From Anaerocolumna xylanovorans DSM 12503 (lineage in GTDB: Bacteria > Bacillota > Clostridia > Lachnospirales > Lachnospiraceae), in the NCBI RefSeq assembly GCF_900143645.1, contig NZ_FRFD01000004.1, forward strand, positions 1 through 64,000: a DNA stretch of 64,000 bases. The letters run 5' to 3'. Numbering within the stretch: the stretch's first letter is position 1; each line of letters starts with the position of its first letter. Shown here in pieces: positions 44,525 through 53,180 of the stretch. The notes beneath the pieces are model-generated. The model was not told the DNA's origin and did not search any database. It was given only the letters and a program-made list of their open reading frames with translations. The position numbers and the translations under genes were made by a program.

Positions 44525-44857
44525 TTAAGCAGGCAGTTTCGTATCCTTCCGATACTGATTCGGCGTGCAGCCAAAGTTCCCGGCAAAAGCCCTTGTAAAT
44601 GCAGCCTGGGAGGAATAGCCGTATTTCAAAGCTATTGTAAGAAGCTTTTCTTTTGACTCCCTGACCTCTAATAAGGCATGAACCAGCTTTCTTTCGGATA
44701 CATATTGCTTAAAAGTTATTCCTACTGCTTCATGAAACTGGGCAGAGCAATAATAATGGGAATAGCCGATATAATCAGCCATTTTCTCCAGAGTGGGATC
44801 ATTTGTTATATTTTCATCAATCCAACTTACCATATTTTCTATTACTTTTGATGACAT
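44525..44857 (-). CDS. AraC-type regulator, DNA-binding domain only
   Basis: The 110 residues hold only the two helix-turn-helices of an AraC protein (PTLEKMADYIGYSHYYCSA, then KLLTIALKYGYSSQAAFTRA, CTPNQYRK), as in MarA, SoxS and similar single-domain activators. No sensing domain is present, so its level, not a ligand, probably controls activity. RBS GAAAGGAG precedes the ATG. It is a single gene between map and the GNAT-membrane fusion. Confidence 0.85.
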   Translation of the reverse strand: MSSKVIENMVSWIDENITNDPTLEKMADYIGYSHYYCSAQFHEAVGITFKQYVSERKLVHALLEVRESKEKLLTIALKYGYSSQAAFTRAFAGNFGCTPNQYRKDTKLPA

Positions 44858-44939
44858 ATGCTCACTCCTTTCCTCTATTATACTAAACTACAGAGGATTT
44901 TTCTTGATATAAGTTGCTGATTTTAATTGCTTCCGGTAA

Positions 44940-46346
44940 TTATTGGGGATATTTTTCTGTGCCCGGTATGAAAAATGCCAGGGCATAATTATTTGTTCTA
45001 TCCACCGTATTCTTTGTATAATGCGATATCGTTTTTGTGTCACTCTGGCAAAGCAGATAGATTGTGCCGGAAGTCCTGTCAACACCCGGAAGCTCAAAAG
45101 CTTTCAGATAGGAAAACCTTGCGTTATACATATCTGGATTACCAGAAACAAAATAATAGTAATTCTTTTTGTAATAGAACAAATCAATATAGGTATAAGA
45201 CTTAACATCAGAACCTATCATTTGAGTTATCCTTACATAAGCCTTACCTTTTGTTTCCGCACTTTTCAGAAAAGCTGCAAAATATTCCTTGCCTTCTGTT
45301 TTCATTTCTAAATTAATGTTATATAAAATTGCCAGTTTATCCTTTTTTGCCTGTTCAAAGGTGTAATCCTCCGGAATCTTATCCAAAGGTATCACATCTT
45401 CAGAAGCGCAGTTTTTTAAAAGCTTCTTATAAAAACCATTCTTGTAGTTGTTATTTGCAATTGTTGACTCTTTTTGAAAGGCAAGATATTGCTTCTGCTT
45501 GGGGTAGTAAATATAGACTTTCTCCAAATCACCCGATTGGTATACGCTTGCTCCGGCCATTTTTGGGGGTATTCCTACCGCTTCCATAGGCTGATCCGGC
45601 CACTGGTCGATGTCTACAATCTTCTTTATTTCACCCGTATCAATTACATCCTCTGGCAGGATGGCTGTATCTGCTTCTTCATTTCTCCAATAGGCAAATT
45701 CACCTACCATGACAGCGGGTGTCATATGTATTCTATTGTCAAATAACTTTATTATTGTCTTGAAATTAATAAGCAAAACCACTAACAACGCAGCTAATAC
45801 AACTTTTCTTACTATACGAAGTTCTCTTTTTCTCTTCCTGGTTATATTTTTAAACCGGTTTTTTGCAGAGGTGTCCTCCCTCAAAAAGCGGTATACGCTT
45901 ACATAATAATCCTTCTCCGAAAAGTTTCCAAGCTCATAAAAACCCTCTGTTTTGTAAAACTGCCTCTGTTTCTCATTTTCGTAATCACAATCAAAGTAAA
46001 TATTAATCTTATCATGCCTGCATAACTTTTTAACAAAACCCAATATTTCTTTTTCTATCTGCTGGTTCTGAAATTCAGGCATAACGGCAACACGGTAGAG
46101 GTAAAAGTCTTTCTCTCCTGCTTCTGCCATAAAATTATTCTTTCCAAGCGGCCTGATGGAAAATAATGCAATAATCTTATTCTGCTTTTTTACCACATAT
46201 TGATAATCCAGTTCCTTCTTTACGTCTTCCTTATACCATGGATATTTCCACTGGTGTATTCCTTCATCCAAGAGCTTTAATGTTACCTCATCCAGCACAC
46301 TAACGATCTCATCCAAATCCCCTGATACAGCCTGTTCTATTCTCAT
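44940..46346 (-). CDS. GNAT acetyltransferase fused to a membrane helix and outer domain
   Basis: The 468-residue protein starts with a GNAT domain (about 1-150: LYRVAVMPEFQNQQIEKEIL, YENEKQRQFYKTEGF), has a basic stretch (KNITRKRKRELRIVRK), a single membrane helix (VVLAALLVVLLINF, about 182-196), and an extracytoplasmic domain of about 270 residues, beta-rich, of unknown family. In the acetyl-CoA loop the usual R/Q-x-x-G-x-G/A is QNQQIE, so catalysis is uncertain. The ATG at 46346 is chosen because GGGGG stands 5 bases upstream. The layout suggests signalling across the membrane, with the GNAT part as effector; that is inference. Confidence 0.65.
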   Translation of the reverse strand: MRIEQAVSGDLDEIVSVLDEVTLKLLDEGIHQWKYPWYKEDVKKELDYQYVVKKQNKIIALFSIRPLGKNNFMAEAGEKDFYLYRVAVMPEFQNQQIEKEILGFVKKLCRHDKINIYFDCDYENEKQRQFYKTEGFYELGNFSEKDYYVSVYRFLREDTSAKNRFKNITRKRKRELRIVRKVVLAALLVVLLINFKTIIKLFDNRIHMTPAVMVGEFAYWRNEEADTAILPEDVIDTGEIKKIVDIDQWPDQPMEAVGIPPKMAGASVYQSGDLEKVYIYYPKQKQYLAFQKESTIANNNYKNGFYKKLLKNCASEDVIPLDKIPEDYTFEQAKKDKLAILYNINLEMKTEGKEYFAAFLKSAETKGKAYVRITQMIGSDVKSYTYIDLFYYKKNYYYFVSGNPDMYNARFSYLKAFELPGVDRTSGTIYLLCQSDTKTISHYTKNTVDRTNNYALAFFIPGTEKYPQ

Positions 46347-46485
46347 AAAACCCCCATGTATTTTTCTTGCATAAACCAATGACTTAGGCAGCTTAAAAAA
46401 GCACATTCTATTTTAAGTATATCCTATTCTCTGGAAATTACAATCTTAATCTTCCGGTTTATACCATCGTATTTTGGACTTTCTG

Positions 46486-47637
46486 CTATCTTCCAAACAG
46501 TGATAACAGGATGCCTGCAGCAACGGCAGAACCGATAACGCCAGCAACGTTAGGTCCCATTGCGTGCATTAACAAGTAGTTGCGCGGATTTGCCTTTTGT
46601 CCTTCAATCTGAGATACACGGGCAGCCATAGGAACTGCTGAAACTCCGGCAGAGCCAATTAGTGGATTGATTTTTCCTCCTGTTAAAAAGCTCATTATTT
46701 TAGCAATCAATAAGCCTCCCACCGTGCTAAACATAAAAGCCAGCAAGCCCAGCAATATGATTTCAATCGTTCCCAGCTTTAAAAAAGTGCCTCCCTTTGC
46801 TGTAGCACCAACAGTAACCCCAAGAAAAATTGTAACAATATTGATAAGGGCATTCTGTACCGTATCAGTAAGTCTTTCTGCCACACCGGATTCCCGGAAG
46901 AGGTTTCCAAGCATCAGCATGCCGATAAGCGGTGCTACAGAGGGTAAGAGAAGTATGGACACCATAGAAACAATGATGGGAAAACAGATTTTTTCCAGCT
47001 TTGATACTTTCCGGGACTGCTTCATCACGATTTCTCTTTCCTTTTTGGTAGTGAGCAGCTTCATAAGCGGCGGCTGTATCATTGGTATAAGTGCCATATA
47101 GGAGTATGCCGCAATAGAAATCGGAGCAAGCAAATCCGGGGCAAGCTTTGACGTTAAATAAATTGCTGTTGGTCCATCCGCACCGCCAATAATTCCGATA
47201 GATGCCGCTTCGCCCGGCAGGAATCCTAAAGCTATTGCCATTATAAATGCTACTGCGATACCAAACTGGGCTCCCGCTCCGATTATCAGGTTGCTTGGCC
47301 TTGCAATCAAAGGTCCAAAATCCGTCATTGCCCCAATTCCAAGGAAGATAAGCGAAGGATATATTCCAAGCTTGACACCCTGATACAGATAGTATAACAG
47401 CCCTCCCGCCTGACCAGCGCCTGACGGCTCATCCATAATACCTGTCAGCGGAAAATTTGCCAAAAGCATGCCAAAAGCTATCGGCAAAAGAAGCAGCGGT
47501 TCAAATTTCTTTGCAATGGCAAGATATATCAATACACAGGCAAGGACAATCATTACAAGAGACCACCAATCCAAAGCCATATATCCTGATTCCTGCCACA
47601 ATTTTAATAAAGCATCTGTTAACATAACAATAGCCAT
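46486..47637 (-). CDS. oadB: Sodium-pumping decarboxylase, beta subunit
   Basis: The 383-residue membrane protein matches the beta subunit of oxaloacetate, glutaconyl-CoA or methylmalonyl-CoA decarboxylase sodium pumps. It has about nine to eleven helices, the conserved ASIGIIGGADGPTAIYL (with the Asp used in sodium transport) and GSAGVSAVPMAARVSQ near the end. The gamma-type gene lies upstream; no alpha (carboxyltransferase) or biotin-carrier gene is near. RBS AGGA stands 6 bases before the ATG, inside the repeat element at 47645. It should couple decarboxylation to sodium export. Confidence 0.9.
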   Translation of the reverse strand: MAIVMLTDALLKLWQESGYMALDWWSLVMIVLACVLIYLAIAKKFEPLLLLPIAFGMLLANFPLTGIMDEPSGAGQAGGLLYYLYQGVKLGIYPSLIFLGIGAMTDFGPLIARPSNLIIGAGAQFGIAVAFIMAIALGFLPGEAASIGIIGGADGPTAIYLTSKLAPDLLAPISIAAYSYMALIPMIQPPLMKLLTTKKEREIVMKQSRKVSKLEKICFPIIVSMVSILLLPSVAPLIGMLMLGNLFRESGVAERLTDTVQNALINIVTIFLGVTVGATAKGGTFLKLGTIEIILLGLLAFMFSTVGGLLIAKIMSFLTGGKINPLIGSAGVSAVPMAARVSQIEGQKANPRNYLLMHAMGPNVAGVIGSAVAAGILLSLFGR

Positions 47638-47639
47638 TT

Positions 47640-47712
47640 CCTTTCCTGTACCTGCAAACTTTGAGCCGCAGGCACAACTTTGCGTGTGAAATATCCCAGT
47701 GCCTTATTATTG
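47640..47712 (-). repeat. Single modular stem-loop repeat before oadB
   Basis: On the minus strand the block GGTACAGGAAAGGA before the start codon and GCCTGCGGCTCAAAGTTTGC match the third unit at 36.1 kb almost exactly, over about 70 bases, including the ribosome binding site. It fills the gap between the gamma and beta genes. Confidence 0.8.
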
Positions 47713-47847
47713 TCTGCTCTGCTTCCTTCCCTCTATTAAACCGATAACCAGAGAGAACAGCCTGATAATCCCCCACAGTGCAACCAATACAACAAAAACA
47801 ACCAGCATGCAAAAAATTGCATACAAAAAAGCCTCTGATACAGGCAT
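47707..47847 (-). CDS. Sodium-pump decarboxylase gamma-type subunit
   Basis: The 46-residue peptide MPVSEAFLYAIFCMLVVFVV then LWGIIRLFSLVIGLIEGRK is one hydrophobic segment followed by a short basic end. This is the size and shape of OadG-type gamma subunits, which hold the alpha and beta subunits together. AAGGGATGA lies about 8 bases before the ATG. Its place directly upstream of oadB supports the call. Sequence alone is too short for certainty. Confidence 0.65.
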   Translation of the reverse strand: MPVSEAFLYAIFCMLVVFVVLVALWGIIRLFSLVIGLIEGRKQSRQ

Positions 47848-48017
47848 TCTATCATCCCTTCCTTCTTCCCGGTTAATTGGCTTCTTACAGGGAACTAGAG
47901 AATGATGCTTGGCACATTCCCCCCGCCGAACACATCCGGCCACCTTGAGGATTCTTACCCTGAAAGTGCGTGCACATCCTTAGCAGAGTCTTTTATAATT
48001 TCCTATAAATTATAAAA

Positions 48018-48043
48018 GGAGAGTTTCCATAAGGAAGCTCTCC
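48018..48043 (-). terminator. Intrinsic terminator in the leader of the sodium-pump genes
   Basis: GGAGAGCTTCC pairs with GGAAACTCTCC (one mismatch) across TTAT; the minus strand then reads TTTTATAATT. It lies after the promoter at 48114 and before the first gene, so it could act as attenuator, or end the HD-GYP transcript. Confidence 0.7.
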
Positions 48044-48113
48044 ACCCTAAAGCCAAATCTTGAAACAGCTGTATGCAGCTGCCAACCGGATAAATAATTA
48101 TTATTCTTTTCCT

Positions 48114-48143
48114 ATACTACACAATATAGGCTTGTAATGTCAA
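48114..48143 (-). promoter_or_regulatory. Promoter upstream of the sodium-pump genes
   Basis: On the minus strand, TTGACA (48143-48138) and TAGTAT (48119-48114) are spaced by 18 bases. Transcription would enter a leader of about 90 bases with a GCAGCTGC..ACAGCTGT stem before the terminator at 48043-48018. No gene is seen in 47848-48194. Confidence 0.6.
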
Positions 48144-48194
48144 GCCTTATTCACAATACGACAGACAAACTCCCGCGGAGAATTTATAATGTCC

Positions 48195-49748
48195 TCAAAC
48201 AATAATATCCTGATAATTATTAAAAAAGACGTCTACCAGCCTTCTATCAAAATGCTTATCTTTTTGTGAAGCTATGTATTCCATGGCTTCCTCATGGGTT
48301 GATGCTTCCTTATATACCCTCTTATGGCACATGGCATCATAAACGTCAATAATTGCAATCATCCTGCTTATCTGGGGTATCTCATCCCTTTTTAACCCTC
48401 TTGGATAGCCTGTACCATCATATCTTTCATGATGGCATAATGCTATTTCTGATGCCATATGAAGAATTTCCAGTTTGGATTTAGACAGCATTTCATGTCC
48501 TATCTTTGTATGTTCTTTAATGATTTCAAATTCTTTTTCGGTGAGTTTACCCGGCTTTTTCAGTATATCATCCGGCAGGCCTATTTTTCCTATATCATGC
48601 AGTATGCTTGCAAGCTTGATTTTTTCACAATCAGCCGGTGAATACCCCATGATTTTCGAAAAATTGTACATCATTTTAGATACCCTGTCTACATGTTCGC
48701 CCGTTTCATCAAAATGCTTTTCGGCTATTCCTCCCAAAGACAGTATAATTTCCTTCTGTGAGTTAAATATCATATTATTTAACAGATAGTTATCCAGTGC
48801 TACAGAATAATTCGCCAGGAAGAGTTTTATTAAATCAAAATCATAACGCTCCTTATCTCCTTCAATAAAAATATAATTATTCAGCTCACCAATCGTATTA
48901 TTCCTTATAATAAATCCTTCCCCGATAAAAGTAACCTGGGAATCCTTTTCTCCGCCGTCTGACATCCACTGGTATATAGAAGCCAATTCATCAACTGCCC
49001 TGACGTCCTTGCCGATATACTGGACATAACTTCCTGTTGCAGCAACAACAACAGGGATGTTGCTCTGTTCCATGGTCACAAAGCCGTTATTCTTCTGACT
49101 GTCAGCCTTCTCTCTGATATACATGATTCCTTCTGTTTCATAATAAAATCCAGACAGATGGTTTAATATACTCGTCAAAAAATCTGAAAGTGTATTATGG
49201 GTGAAGAGGTTAGCACTTGTCTCAATAATCTTTTCCAACCCCTTGCGGTATTTATCCAATCTGATGATATCACGGTAGCTGCGCAGCGCAGTAATAATGG
49301 TTGTTTTCAGTCTTGCAACCGTAAGGTCTGTTTTCAGGCAGTAATCATTGATATCATAATCTCTGATAATCTTTTCTTCCGGTGCTTCTCCCGGCTGCCC
49401 CGTTCGCAGGATAATACGTGTCGTCTGATTCTTCATCTCACACCTTAAACGGTTAATAATGTCCAATCCTGTATTGTTCTTTTCCATAACCACATCCTGA
49501 AATAATACCGCAATATCCGAATATTGTTCAAATGCTCTGATGGTCTCCTCTTCGTTATAAGCATCCAGGAATTCCAGAGTATGATTTTCAAATATAAAAT
49601 CCTTTAAAATCATTTTGGTAACATTATGTACCTCCGGTTCATCATCCGATATTAATATCTTATAGCTGCCATAAGTTTTCTTACGGTTTTCTTCTTCATC
49701 TTTCAGGAAATCATAGTCCAGTTCAATATTACTCCAGTCCTTTATCAT
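48195..49748 (-). CDS. Response regulator with HD-GYP phosphodiesterase domain
   Basis: The 517 residues comprise a receiver domain (about 25-150; KILISDDEPEVHNV, phospho-acceptor Asp in LFQDVVME, Lys in CLKTDL), a DUF3369-like middle (about 165-330), and a C-terminal HD-GYP domain with all motifs (HDIGKIGLPDDIL, HTKIGHEML, HHERYDGTGYP). It should hydrolyse cyclic di-GMP to GMP in response to phosphorylation. The start overlaps the end of the histidine kinase gene by 20 bases, and RBS GGAGG lies inside it. The two form a two-component system. Confidence 0.93.
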   Translation of the reverse strand: MIKDWSNIELDYDFLKDEEENRKKTYGSYKILISDDEPEVHNVTKMILKDFIFENHTLEFLDAYNEEETIRAFEQYSDIAVLFQDVVMEKNNTGLDIINRLRCEMKNQTTRIILRTGQPGEAPEEKIIRDYDINDYCLKTDLTVARLKTTIITALRSYRDIIRLDKYRKGLEKIIETSANLFTHNTLSDFLTSILNHLSGFYYETEGIMYIREKADSQKNNGFVTMEQSNIPVVVAATGSYVQYIGKDVRAVDELASIYQWMSDGGEKDSQVTFIGEGFIIRNNTIGELNNYIFIEGDKERYDFDLIKLFLANYSVALDNYLLNNMIFNSQKEIILSLGGIAEKHFDETGEHVDRVSKMMYNFSKIMGYSPADCEKIKLASILHDIGKIGLPDDILKKPGKLTEKEFEIIKEHTKIGHEMLSKSKLEILHMASEIALCHHERYDGTGYPRGLKRDEIPQISRMIAIIDVYDAMCHKRVYKEASTHEEAMEYIASQKDKHFDRRLVDVFFNNYQDIIV

Positions 49749-52218
49749 ATGTCTTATCCTCCGAAATGATTGGTATTTTTATGCAGAACAAGGTACCGCT
49801 ACCTAAAGTACTTTCACATGTAATTTTTCCTCCCAGCTGTGCTGTCACAATATTGTATACGATACTAAGTCCAAGTCCGCTGCCTCCGCCGCTCCTGTTT
49901 GTAGTAAAGAAGGGTTCAAAAATCTTATCTAAGTTCTCCTTCTCTATTCCCTTTCCGTTATCAGAATACTGCACGGTTATATCATCTGCATCGGTATAAA
50001 TCACAATCTTAATAATACCTTCTTTGCCAGGAAATGCATGAATAATAGAATTCATAATCAAATTTGTAAATATCTGCGAATATGCCCCCGGATAACTATT
50101 TATCAGGAGGTCCTTATCACAGTCGATTACAAACTGTATTCCTGTATTTTTATATTCATGCTTAAGGTTTATCAAAAGGGTCTGCAAAAATCCATTAAAA
50201 TTAAAGCTTATTTTCTGCTCATTGCTTTGATTTACTGCCATCTGTTTAAAGCTTTTAACCAATTCAGCCGCTCTTCTCAAATTGTTATTTAAGATAAAGG
50301 AGGTTTCATTCATGCTGTCAATGTATTTTATAAATTCGCTCTTTGTCATTTGTCCCGACTGAAGCAGCTCCTGTGTACGGCTGTTTGTGTTTTCCATGTA
50401 AGAAGCAGCGGATACCGCCACTCCCAGCGGGGTATTTATCTCATGGGCAACACCGGAAACCAGACTTCCAAGTGATGCAAATTTCTCCATCTCCATGATT
50501 TCTTTCATCGCCTGGCTTAACTCCGAAGATTTTTCTCTTATGAGCTTTTGCAGCCTTTCTTTTTCCTTTTCATGGAGATATCTGATTTCTTTTTGTGCTT
50601 TATCCAGTTCGGTTATATCCGTAGTACTGCCAAGAATTCTAAGCAGTTCGCCATTCTCATTCAGCAGCGGGATAAAATCAATAATATAAGCCCGTTGATT
50701 TTTATCATTGCCCATGAAATTGTAAGGAAAAGTAATACGTTCCTTGTTTTCTTTTACTTTTGCAAACCGCTCTTCAAAGTAATCAATATGCTTCTGTTCT
50801 TTGAATATATTACTGAAATGCTTTCCAACAATGTTTTCTCTGCTCCATCCTGTTGTTGCTTCAAAAACATTATTTACCGACAGGATACTTCCGTCAGGTG
50901 CTACGCTGAAAATCGAATTATTTACATTTTCAACCAGTGTCCTGTATTCTTCTTCTTTTCGTTTGATCTTTTCAAAATATTCCTTGAGTTTATCAGACAT
51001 CTTATTGAAGGCTGACAGCAATTCAGAAGTTTCCTTTATAATGGTTTTCTTACTCTTAATATGTATACCATATTTCCCCTCTGATATTTCAGAGGCTCCG
51101 CTGACACTCTTCGTCATAGGGGCAATAATTGAATTTATAATCAAAAGCCCTATTACACTTCCCAGTACAGTTATAAAAACCCCCAGTATAATTAAGGAAA
51201 TCTGCTTTGCCTTCATGGTTCCCATAAGCTCCGTTTCAGGAAGCAGTATCACTATTTTCCAATTAAGGCTTCCCAATTCCCCTACTTGTGATACATGCAT
51301 GAAGTTAATCTTATTATTGATTTCTTTTCGGATAATATGGTCCGGTAATATTTTTAAGGCTCCAAAGTATTCGGAACTTTCTTTAATAGCCGGTAAATTA
51401 CTTTTCAATGCACTTATAAGTTCTGTTGATGAAGCTTCCTCCGCATTCAGCTGTGTATCTTCCGTTGATTGTGCAATGAGATTCCAATTCTTATCAACAA
51501 TGTAAATAAGACCTTTATTATTTTGAACCTGGCTTTCCAAATACTCATTTAATCCTTCTAAGGAAACATCATAACACATAACTCCGGTAAATTTCCCTGA
51601 CTTATCATAAATACGAACCAGGGTAGAAATGGTTGCTTCCCTTTTTTCATCATAATTAACATAGATATCCGACCACTTCTCCTGTGTCCTGCTTTGAGCT
51701 TGTGTGTACCATGGCCGCTTTCTGGGATCGTATCCGTCAAATTCAGAAATCACCTCTGAATCTGTATCTTCTCCCTGGTATATGATAAGCTTATCCTGGG
51801 TACGCCTGTCTTTTAACATGAGGTTGTAGCTGTTATCATTATTTAACCGGATTCCTGCAAAATTCCCGTTCTCATCTCCATAAGATATGGTGGCAATCTG
51901 AGGTAAGGACAGGGCCAAAGTTTTATATACACTTAACTCATAGTCCTGAATTTCTTTTAAATCCTGCTGAACAAAAAGATTCTTCTGCGATATGTAAGAT
52001 GCTGATAATTCTGAAAGCATATAAGGTTCCTGCAATAAAGCCTTTACCCTATCCTCTATCAGCGTACTCATTATTTGGGTGACTCTTTCACCCTGTTTTT
52101 TTGCCAGACGTTCATAATCATAATTCCAAAGAATCGCAAAGGTGCTGACCACAACCAGAACTATTACGGCAAAAGGAACTAATATGGCCTGCCGCAGGCT
52201 AATCTTATGTTTTCCCAT
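49729..52218 (-). CDS. Membrane sensor histidine kinase
   Basis: The 829-residue protein has a first membrane helix (about 10-32), a double Cache-type outer domain (about 35-335; YDPRKRPWYTQAQ, VSLEGLNEYLESQ), a second helix (about 340-365), HAMP, a PAS domain (about 430-545), a DHp region with the His in SLVSGVAHEINTPLG (about 595), and a HATPase with N, G1 and G2 boxes (NLIMNSIIHAF, DNGKGIEKEN, GSGLGLSIV). Cache domains usually bind small metabolites outside. It should phosphorylate the overlapping HD-GYP regulator. RBS AGGAGGG lies 3-4 bases before the ATG. Confidence 0.92.
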   Translation of the reverse strand: MGKHKISLRQAILVPFAVIVLVVVSTFAILWNYDYERLAKKQGERVTQIMSTLIEDRVKALLQEPYMLSELSASYISQKNLFVQQDLKEIQDYELSVYKTLALSLPQIATISYGDENGNFAGIRLNNDNSYNLMLKDRRTQDKLIIYQGEDTDSEVISEFDGYDPRKRPWYTQAQSRTQEKWSDIYVNYDEKREATISTLVRIYDKSGKFTGVMCYDVSLEGLNEYLESQVQNNKGLIYIVDKNWNLIAQSTEDTQLNAEEASSTELISALKSNLPAIKESSEYFGALKILPDHIIRKEINNKINFMHVSQVGELGSLNWKIVILLPETELMGTMKAKQISLIILGVFITVLGSVIGLLIINSIIAPMTKSVSGASEISEGKYGIHIKSKKTIIKETSELLSAFNKMSDKLKEYFEKIKRKEEEYRTLVENVNNSIFSVAPDGSILSVNNVFEATTGWSRENIVGKHFSNIFKEQKHIDYFEERFAKVKENKERITFPYNFMGNDKNQRAYIIDFIPLLNENGELLRILGSTTDITELDKAQKEIRYLHEKEKERLQKLIREKSSELSQAMKEIMEMEKFASLGSLVSGVAHEINTPLGVAVSAASYMENTNSRTQELLQSGQMTKSEFIKYIDSMNETSFILNNNLRRAAELVKSFKQMAVNQSNEQKISFNFNGFLQTLLINLKHEYKNTGIQFVIDCDKDLLINSYPGAYSQIFTNLIMNSIIHAFPGKEGIIKIVIYTDADDITVQYSDNGKGIEKENLDKIFEPFFTTNRSGGGSGLGLSIVYNIVTAQLGGKITCESTLGSGTLFCIKIPIISEDKTYDKGLE

Positions 52219-52682
52219 GTACCCTCCTATGTATCTGAAAGTGTAAATGAAACCCTTTTACGTTTACAGTGAAGATGGCTTTTTGTTATGATTTATTATT
52301 TTATTTTTCAATGGGAATGCTATATATAAAGAAAACAGAAAAGTTCTCCTGTATTTTTCTGCTCTGTATTCTATCAAACAATTACTTAAACTTATAAGCT
52401 AATAGTATCACACTAATATGGCTTTATCAATAACTTCCAGCTGTTTAATTTACTTATATTGGTTTTTTTGAGCTGTATTTTCTTTATTTTATTTGAAAAT
52501 ATTCAGAAATATTCTATTATTTTGCAGCACAGTTCGACAATAAGTATCACATTTCTTCTTATAATGCATAAAATATAATGACACTATAAGAGGCAGCTTT
52601 CGTTCCTGTTTCTTGTACCGTCACATTAGAATCAGAGAACCCATGTAAAAAGACTGGAAATTGATTGTGAGGGATGACATTC
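52219..52682. other. Intergenic region, no gene seen
   Basis: AT-rich DNA between two divergent genes. I see no hairpin, riboswitch or strong consensus promoter. A CATAAAAT near 52566 recalls a sporulation sigma-E -10 element, but the -35 spacing does not fit. Confidence 0.35.
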
Positions 52683-53051
52683 ATGGAGAGAACTCAATTA
52701 CTGTTCAGGACCTGGCCGGGATCACAGACCTTAGGTGCAGGAACCACTACCAATTTAACTTCAGATCACCCACACGGTATAGCAGTTTTTAATTTTCCTA
52801 TTATCCGTGTGGTATTTAATAACAGGGTCTCTTCCGGCTCACCGGTGAAATTTAAAATCATTCTGATTCAGGATAGAGAACGGATAGGAATTCTCGATAC
52901 CATAACAGTTAACCCCGGTGCATCCGTAACCGAAATCTACGATGTTCCCGGTCTCTGCCTTGCCATAGATGCTACAAATAATGGAACTATTGACAGCTAT
53001 GTGGATGCTTTTATCTATGGCTTTGGTCCTGTTACCGATCGAAATTGCTAA
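52683..53051 (+). CDS. Hypothetical protein (122 residues)
   Basis: No family is recognised. The product, starting MERTQLLFRTWPGSQTLGAG, is beta-rich and hydrophobic-polar alternating (GIAVFNFPIIRVVFNNRV; FKIILIQDRERIGIL), with many Thr, Ser and Asn and no signal peptide. That is reminiscent of small spore-surface or capsid-like proteins, which is speculation. The ATG at 52683 follows GAGGG by 9 bases; the ATG at 52674 is too close. A strong terminator follows. It is a single-gene unit. Confidence 0.6.
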   Translation: MERTQLLFRTWPGSQTLGAGTTTNLTSDHPHGIAVFNFPIIRVVFNNRVSSGSPVKFKIILIQDRERIGILDTITVNPGASVTEIYDVPGLCLAIDATNNGTIDSYVDAFIYGFGPVTDRNC

Positions 53052-53058
53052 AGCCAGA

Positions 53059-53117
53059 AAAAACCGCCTGTCTGACTGCTTTCTTACCATTCTGAAAGCA
53101 ACAGACAGGCGGTTTTT
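53059..53117. terminator. Strong bidirectional terminator
   Basis: A 14-base perfect stem, AAACCGCCTGTCTG with CAGACAGGCGGTTT, has A-runs on the left and T-runs on the right. It serves both the hypothetical gene and the ABC operon that converges on it. Confidence 0.9.
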
Positions 53118-53180
53118 GTTATTATCCACATTTACCGGATAATCTTTACGTTTTTCCACCAAAACGTTATATGTGATTTT

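Noticed and set aside
52560..52682. Sporulation sigma-E or sigma-K promoter before the 122-residue gene
   Set aside because: A CATAAAAT is present but no -35 element stands at the right distance.
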